From positions 1-25,124 of the forward strand of contig NZ_DASZGI010000092.1 in NCBI RefSeq assembly GCF_035938995.1: a DNA stretch of 25,124 nt, written 5' to 3'. The DNA comes from DASZGI01 sp035938995 (GTDB lineage: Bacteria > Actinomycetota > Actinomycetes > Streptomycetales > Catenulisporaceae). Made by a program: the position numbers and the translations under genes. A model generated the notes under the pieces. The model had not been told where the DNA came from, did not search any database, and saw nothing but the letters and a program-made list of their open reading frames with translations. This document shows positions 23,510 to 25,124 of this stretch, piece after piece; the stretch's first letter is position 1, and each line of letters begins with the position of its first letter.

Positions 23510-24177
23510 TCGCCCGCTCCTTCTCGGCCGGACCACGTGTTCGCGCACAGCGCCGAGACATACAGCGCCCGCGCCGGATGGTCGGCGATGTATCCGGATG
23601 CGCCGAAGAGCTTGGCCGTCTGCCAGCCCAGGTCGTCGATCCGGGTGTGCAGATCGCCGAGCGCCACCGGGTCGCGCTGGGCGAGCGCCTGCTCGCGCAG
23701 CAGTTCGACTCCGGCGATGACGTCGGCCACGGCCCCGGTCACCAACTGCTTGCGGATCAGCGGCTCGCCGCCGGAGTCCCGCTCGGAGAGGTGCGCGACG
23801 GCCAGATCGAGCAAGTGCCGCATGACTCCGAGCCGCACGGCCGCGAGCAGCGCACCGATCTCGGCCAGGTCGGTACTCGCCGGGGGGCGCTCGCCCTGAC
23901 ACTCGGCGAACACGATGCCTTCCCGATCGGCGAGGCTGTGCCGCCGCACGCCGGGCGATTCCGTGTCCGGCGCGGCCGGCACCGCCGCGTATCGGCCCGG
24001 GGCGATGGCGGCGACGTCTCGTCCGACCAGCACCGCGGCGAGTCCGGCGGCGAGGCCCGCGGTGCGGCCGATCCGCTCGCACTCCCGCGCTGCCGCGGGC
24101 AGGGCGGTATCAGCGGTGTTCAATACGGTCATGGGCGCTGTGTTCATAGGCGCTGTGTTGGTGGGTGCTGCGTTCAT
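23506..24177 (-). CDS. Short ACAD C-terminal-domain-like protein without catalytic Glu
   Basis: 223 residues from the ATG at 24177, whose ATGA overlaps the KAS III stop; Met11 (24147) and Met16 (24132) are alternative starts. It is about 160 residues shorter than a normal ACAD. Residues 105-212 resemble the C-terminal four-helix domain: LLAAVRLGVMRHLLDLAVAH, LIRKQLVTGAVADVIAGVELL and TRIDDLGWQTAKLFGASGY. The end (ADHPARALYVSALCANTW) keeps the position where ACADs carry EGT but has no such Glu. The N-terminal half has no FAD-domain motifs I can recognise. With the full ACAD immediately downstream it may be the non-catalytic half of a heteromer. Remote ACAD homology is likely; the heteromer is inference. 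Confidence 0.82.
   Translation of the reverse strand: MNAAPTNTAPMNTAPMTVLNTADTALPAAARECERIGRTAGLAAGLAAVLVGRDVAAIAPGRYAAVPAAPDTESPGVRRHSLADREGIVFAECQGERPPASTDLAEIGALLAAVRLGVMRHLLDLAVAHLSERDSGGEPLIRKQLVTGAVADVIAGVELLREQALAQRDPVALGDLHTRIDDLGWQTAKLFGASGYIADHPARALYVSALCANTWSGREGAGE
24133..24177 (-). repeat. Three tandem 15-bp units at the start of the short ACAD-like gene
   Basis: Read on the minus strand, three imperfect 15-bp units encode MNAAP, TNTAP and MNTAP, immediately followed by another ATG. Units 2 and 3 differ at three of 15 positions. Loss or gain of a unit keeps the frame and leaves a start codon available. Confidence 0.85.
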
Positions 24178-25124
24178 GGGCGGGCCTCCGCGACCTCGAC
24201 GATGATCACCTGGAAATACGCCCCCTGACCGAGCGAGACCAGCGCGCAGCGGTCGCCCGGGCGCAGCCGCCCCTGACGGTCGGCGTGTTCGAGCGCCATC
24301 AGCGCATCGCATCCGAAGTTGTGCGCCTGCTCGCCGATCAGGTCCAGCGCGATTCGTTCTTTCGGGATGCCCGAGGCGGCGACGAATGCGCGCCAGAACA
24401 TCCGGTTGGACAGGTGCGGCATCACCCAGTCGATCTGGGAGGCGTCGAGGCCGGCGGCGTGGGCGGCGCGGCGCACGGTCTCCACCGCGCCTTCGCAGCA
24501 GACCTTGCCGAAGAGGGCGAACTCCTCGTCGGACATGCCGAGGCTGCGGTGGAAGCGGGCGTCCCGGCCGGATGCCCCGGCCAGGTACCGGTAGCGCGGC
24601 CGCGACGCTTCGGTCTCGTCGTCCCGACCGACGAGGAAGCCGACGGCTCCGTCTCCGCCGACCGTGGTGCGCCGGATCAGCCGCGAAGGGTCCGAGATGC
24701 TGCCCTGGTCGCCACCGAGCACCAGCACCCGGTCGCTCGCGGCCGCCCCCGGTCGTCCGAGGTAGCGGCGGGCCAGCTCCACGGCGCGCAGCACCGAGAC
24801 GCAGTTGACGTGGGATATCCCGTAGACGGCGGCGTCCGGGAGACCGAGCTGCTCGCGCAGCCGGTCCGGGAATCCGCCGCGGTAGCCGAACTCCTGGGTG
24901 AGCAGGGTATGCCCGTAGAGGATCAGCCCGGCGGTGCCGTCGCCGAGCGCGGCTTGCCCCGCGGACGCCAGCAGGTCCTCCATCCGCTCGTGCGCCGCCA
25001 GGGTCGGGCTCTGGTGCAGACCGTAGATTCTGGCGAACATCTTGCGTTCCGCCGCGCCGACTCCGGTGCGGGCGAGGATGTCGTCCACCGGCTCCATGCG
25101 GCTTGCCAGCCGCACGGCGATCCG
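24174..25124 (-). CDS. KAS III (FabH)-like beta-ketoacyl-ACP synthase, 5' end beyond the window
   Basis: 313 residues from an internal GTG at 25115, but the frame stays open to the window edge and reads RIAVRLASRMEPVDDIL. This looks like the second strand of the family, so the true start is probably just outside. Numbered from 25115: nucleophile Cys105 in SHVNCVSVLRA, His234 in VMPHLSNRMF, Asn266 in EQAHNFGCDAL, and the C-terminal LGQGAYFQVIIVE strand; the Cys-His-Asn triad is complete. GDGAVGFLVG (154-163) is the usual KAS III dimer-core strand. The sequence is divergent from housekeeping FabH (no GxGxxxP at the start), as in secondary-metabolism KAS III enzymes that prime chains or acylate other substrates. 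It overlaps the next gene by 4 nt and is the first gene seen of a six-gene operon. Confidence 0.92.
   Translation of the reverse strand, partial: RIAVRLASRMEPVDDILARTGVGAAERKMFARIYGLHQSPTLAAHERMEDLLASAGQAALGDGTAGLILYGHTLLTQEFGYRGGFPDRLREQLGLPDAAVYGISHVNCVSVLRAVELARRYLGRPGAAASDRVLVLGGDQGSISDPSRLIRRTTVGGDGAVGFLVGRDDETEASRPRYRYLAGASGRDARFHRSLGMSDEEFALFGKVCCEGAVETVRRAAHAAGLDASQIDWVMPHLSNRMFWRAFVAASGIPKERIALDLIGEQAHNFGCDALMALEHADRQGRLRPGDRCALVSLGQGAYFQVIIVEVAEARP

Noticed and set aside
22319..23899. Plus-strand frame of over 500 codons opposite the ACAD genes
   Set aside because: The minus strand has an ACAD with EGTGDIQ and overlapping start/stop codons on both sides.
24178..24312. N-terminal extension of the short ACAD-like protein
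   Set aside because: It would overlap the KAS III gene by about 140 nt. The ATG at 24177 overlaps the KAS III stop by 4 nt, the same pattern as the other junctions of the operon.
1..25124. CRISPR array, tRNA, rRNA, transposase or attachment site
   Set aside because: No regularly spaced repeats, no cloverleaf or rRNA-like stretch and no transposase or integrase motif was seen on either strand.

Overview
The window is high-GC DNA with strong codon-position bias, GTG starts, genes overlapping by 4 or 8 nt, and one TTA codon confined to a regulator. It reads as a secondary-metabolite gene cluster of an actinomycete (Streptomyces or a relative). The genus is inference. No tRNA, rRNA, CRISPR array, transposase or phage gene is seen. 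The window cuts a gene at each end: a polyketide synthase (PKS) at base 1 and a KAS III at base 25124.

Region A, plus strand, 1-10696: the 3' part of a large modular type I PKS (KR-ACP | KS-AT-KR-ACP, no thioesterase), then five closely packed genes. Four form the FkbK/FkbJ/FkbI/FkbH cassette that makes (2R)-hydroxymalonyl-ACP from a glycolytic C3 unit, and the fifth is a type II thioesterase. The FkbG-type O-methyltransferase that would make methoxymalonyl-ACP is not in the window. A 19-bp stem capped by a C(UUCG)G loop (10792-10835) closes the region against a convergent operon.

Region B, minus strand, 18429 to 11084, in transcription order: ACP, AMP-forming ligase, PLP-dependent fold-III decarboxylase, an unusual PKS module, and an acyl-CoA dehydrogenase (ACAD)-like flavoprotein. 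Ligase, ACP and decarboxylase resemble the trio found in exosortase-A exopolysaccharide loci of Gram-negative bacteria, and functionally recall BtrJ/BtrI/BtrK of butirosin. They probably load an amino acid on the ACP and decarboxylate it there. The PKS module keeps KS, post-AT linker, KR structural half and ACP, but has lost AT and catalytic KR.

Region C, plus strand, 18717-19745: a LuxR-family regulator diverging from region B, with a TTA leucine codon suggesting bldA control.

Region D, minus strand, 25124 to 19815: six genes each overlapping the next by 4 or 8 nt. They are a KAS III with Cys-His-Asn, a short ACAD C-terminal-domain protein without catalytic Glu, a full ACAD, a short KAS III-like protein that has lost Cys and Asn, a MATE exporter and an AcpS-type phosphopantetheinyl transferase. 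The operon thus carries two active/degenerate pairs, comparable to PqsC/PqsB and to mycobacterial heteromeric ACADs.

Taken together (inference): an amine-bearing acyl-ACP from region B is probably a starter or side unit, the PKS extends a chain in which at least one extender is hydroxymalonyl (or methoxymalonyl if a methyltransferase lies outside), region D builds or attaches another acyl unit, AcpS activates the carriers, TEII edits them, and MATE exports the product. I do not recognise this combination from a characterised pathway.
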